From NCBI GenBank assembly GCA_024638545.1, contig JAHEKD010000218.1, positions 1 to 5,290 of the forward strand: 5,290 bases of DNA. Direction: 5' to 3'. This document shows positions 3,635 to 5,290 of the stretch, piece by piece (the stretch's first letter is position 1; every line of letters begins with the position of its first letter). The position numbers and the translations under genes were made by a program. The DNA is from Gammaproteobacteria bacterium. GTDB lineage: Bacteria > Pseudomonadota > Gammaproteobacteria > Arenicellales > JAHEKD01. The notes under the pieces were generated by a model that was not told the DNA's origin, did not search any database, and worked only from the letters and a program-made list of their open reading frames with translations.

Positions 3635-5290
3635 AGAGCCTGATCTCTTTAGGCGGTTCGGATTGTGTATCTGGTGATTCAATAATCAGTTTTAATGGAT
3701 AATTTGAGCTGTTTTCTAACGCCAGTGATATATTAAGATCGCTGAATTCGCCAAAGTCGATTGGCAGTTCGGTTGAAGTAAAATTGGCATCAAATTCATT
3801 TTTGATTTCAATTGAGTCGTTTTTCCATTGCTTGGTGTCATTGACATGTATCCAGGGCGCGGTTTGATCCAGACGAATTTTATTAAGTGGTGATGGCGCC
3901 CACAACTCAACACCCGGTACCCATCTCCTGCCGCTGCCGGGATCACTGTCATATTTCCCAAATGTCAGCAGTGTATCTCCCTTGGGGACGATCTCAATGC
4001 CCGGCACCGAAATCGTGCCTCCCTGAAAGGGGAGAAATTTAAAGCCGCTTATCTTGAACAAAGGCAAGCTGAAAGCCACGTTGCTGTCAAATGTGAATTC
4101 ACTGGAAGCGAGTGGAAGCAGCTGATTATTGGTGCTGTTGCCGGTATCGCTCAGCGCCACACCAAGAGACCAGAAACCCTTTAAAATCAGGCGCACGCTT
4201 GAGGCCTGGGCATCAAGCCTGAATTCTGCATCCATATTAAGATTTAGAAACAAGCTGGCGATATTTACCTGTGTGCCAGGTATCTTAGATGGTGTGATTT
4301 TGATGCCTAACTGAGTCGTGCCGGTAATCTTCAGGCCGTTGGAACCAACGGAAATTTTTCCGGCCAGCCACTTTTTATTTCGCCAGTAAAGGTCACCTTC
4401 AATGTGGGTTTCAAAAAAATCGTTTTTTAGGCCGCGGGTTTTCGATGGAATTGCCTTGATTCCGCCGTGGCCGTCAATTTGAGCGCCGAGAATGCCGATC
4501 GATCCGTCACCGGTAAACTCAAACTCGGGCCGTACGGTCCGGCGCAGGTTCACCCTGCCCCGGACGCGCAGGTCAATACGGCATTTTCTGAGTATGGGGA
4601 ATTTACGCTCGAGGCCGGTTGCCCCACGATTGAGACGCTTATTGAAGTGAAACTCGAAGGCGGCATGCTGCTGGTTGACTGCGACATCGATATCGGAAAA
4701 AGAGTCACCAAGAAATTTAATATTGCCCCTGCCGGTAAACTCGAACTGGTTGTTTACTCTCAGGCGGCCTCTACCGTCAATATGCAGCTCCAGAATGCTT
4801 GCGAAAGGATAGTTATCTGGATCATGAAAATTCTCGCCCAGTACATAGTGCAATTTGCCCTCGAACTGCGCCATCTCATGTGAAATGAGTATCGCGCCAC
4901 TGATATTGCCGGCACCGTTGAACAGTTTGATGTCACCTGACGCCGACATGCTGAAATTACCGTCACTGTAAAGTGTTAGCGAGGCCGGTTTGCTTTTAGC
5001 ACCGGTGCGCAAACTGATCACGCCTGGAATTGGCGTCCAGTTAAAAAAGCCGTTGGCCTGCAGGTATCCCCACGGTCCCTTGCTTCGCTGGCTGCCGATA
5101 ATAATCAGATTACTGTAGCCCTTAAACGGAATTTTAACCGGTAATCCGAAAACGCCTAATTCAAGGGGATTTGATTCGGCTTCGGAGACCAGGGCGAAGG
5201 ATCCGTTCTGAAACAACCGGCCAAGAAAACGCAGGCGCTGATTCGCAAAAACGGAAATGCGGGCGCCCATATAAAGACTGGCATCTGCTT
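3633..5290 (-). CDS. 3' part of a large beta-rich repeat protein, function unknown (5' end outside window)
   Basis: The frame is open through the right edge. The first ATG inside the window (5268-5270) has no ribosome binding site and the codons before it (ADASLY) continue the same style of sequence, so this is the C-terminal part, at least 551 residues, of a longer protein. Residues below count from that internal Met. The chain is dominated by alternating hydrophobic/polar beta strands with Gly-Asn/Asp turns and shows degenerate repeats of about 70 residues: SASGDIKLFNGAG (109-121), FEFTGRGNIKFLGD (176-189) and FEFTGDGSIGILGA (250-263), the last two plainly related. Weaker copies may follow at about 290-325 and 345-370. 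The C-terminal 150 residues lose the repeat and are richer in Pro and Trp. There is one cysteine (230) and no membrane segment. Such architecture suggests a beta-solenoid or stacked-sandwich surface or scaffold protein, but this is inference; I recognise no family. The final TAG overlaps the adjacent MITE-like element. Confidence 0.75.
   Translation of the reverse strand, partial: ADASLYMGARISVFANQRLRFLGRLFQNGSFALVSEAESNPLELGVFGLPVKIPFKGYSNLIIIGSQRSKGPWGYLQANGFFNWTPIPGVISLRTGAKSKPASLTLYSDGNFSMSASGDIKLFNGAGNISGAILISHEMAQFEGKLHYVLGENFHDPDNYPFASILELHIDGRGRLRVNNQFEFTGRGNIKFLGDSFSDIDVAVNQQHAAFEFHFNKRLNRGATGLERKFPILRKCRIDLRVRGRVNLRRTVRPEFEFTGDGSIGILGAQIDGHGGIKAIPSKTRGLKNDFFETHIEGDLYWRNKKWLAGKISVGSNGLKITGTTQLGIKITPSKIPGTQVNIASLFLNLNMDAEFRLDAQASSVRLILKGFWSLGVALSDTGNSTNNQLLPLASSEFTFDSNVAFSLPLFKISGFKFLPFQGGTISVPGIEIVPKGDTLLTFGKYDSDPGSGRRWVPGVELWAPSPLNKIRLDQTAPWIHVNDTKQWKNDSIEIKNEFDANFTSTELPIDFGEFSDLNISLALENSSNYPLKLIIESPDTQSEPPKEIRL

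Noticed and set aside
4467..4883. 138-codon plus-strand ORF inside the large minus-strand gene
   Set aside because: It is fully antisense to a long open frame with clear protein-like repeats; the peptide shows no family features, so it is a shadow.

Overview
The window looks like chromosomal, accessory-leaning sequence from a proteobacterium, most likely a gammaproteobacterium. This rests on the NhaA-type antiporter, a single-domain phytanoyl-CoA-dioxygenase-like oxygenase, and a palindrome whose arms read GGGGACAGACCACGTTT, a motif I associate from memory with REP/RAYT-type repeats of that group. No rRNA, tRNA or CRISPR array is visible. The organism itself cannot be named from this window.

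Layout from left to right. Bases 1-240 hold no convincing gene but contain a striking 52-bp perfect palindrome (138-189). A complete minus-strand Na+/H+ antiporter gene of the NhaA family follows (241-1461), with all main transport residues present but several family motifs altered. A gene-poor stretch (1462-2155) separates it from the next gene. That stretch holds two 10-bp palindromes just upstream of nhaA, an isolated TATAAT box followed by a hairpin, and a 19-codon fragment resembling the N-terminus of a crotonase. A complete plus-strand Fe(II)/2-oxoglutarate oxygenase gene of the PhyH family lies at 2156-3004. Bases 3005-3632 hold a possible small-gene unit (promoter-like boxes, leader hairpin, strong ribosome binding site, 73-codon ORF, terminator-like hairpin). 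Next to it is a MITE-like element of about 217 bp (3418-3634) with 17-bp perfect terminal inverted repeats. From 3633 to the right edge runs the 3' part of a large minus-strand gene for a beta-rich repeat protein that I do not recognise. Its 5' end lies outside the window and its stop codon overlaps the right end of the MITE-like element.

The three main genes do not form an operon: nhaA and the oxygenase are divergent and nearly 700 bp apart, and the oxygenase and the large gene converge across the small-ORF/MITE region. No joint pathway can be inferred. The most unusual items are the paired mobile or repeat elements, each just 3' of a minus-strand gene, the possible small-gene unit, and the unrecognised repeat protein.
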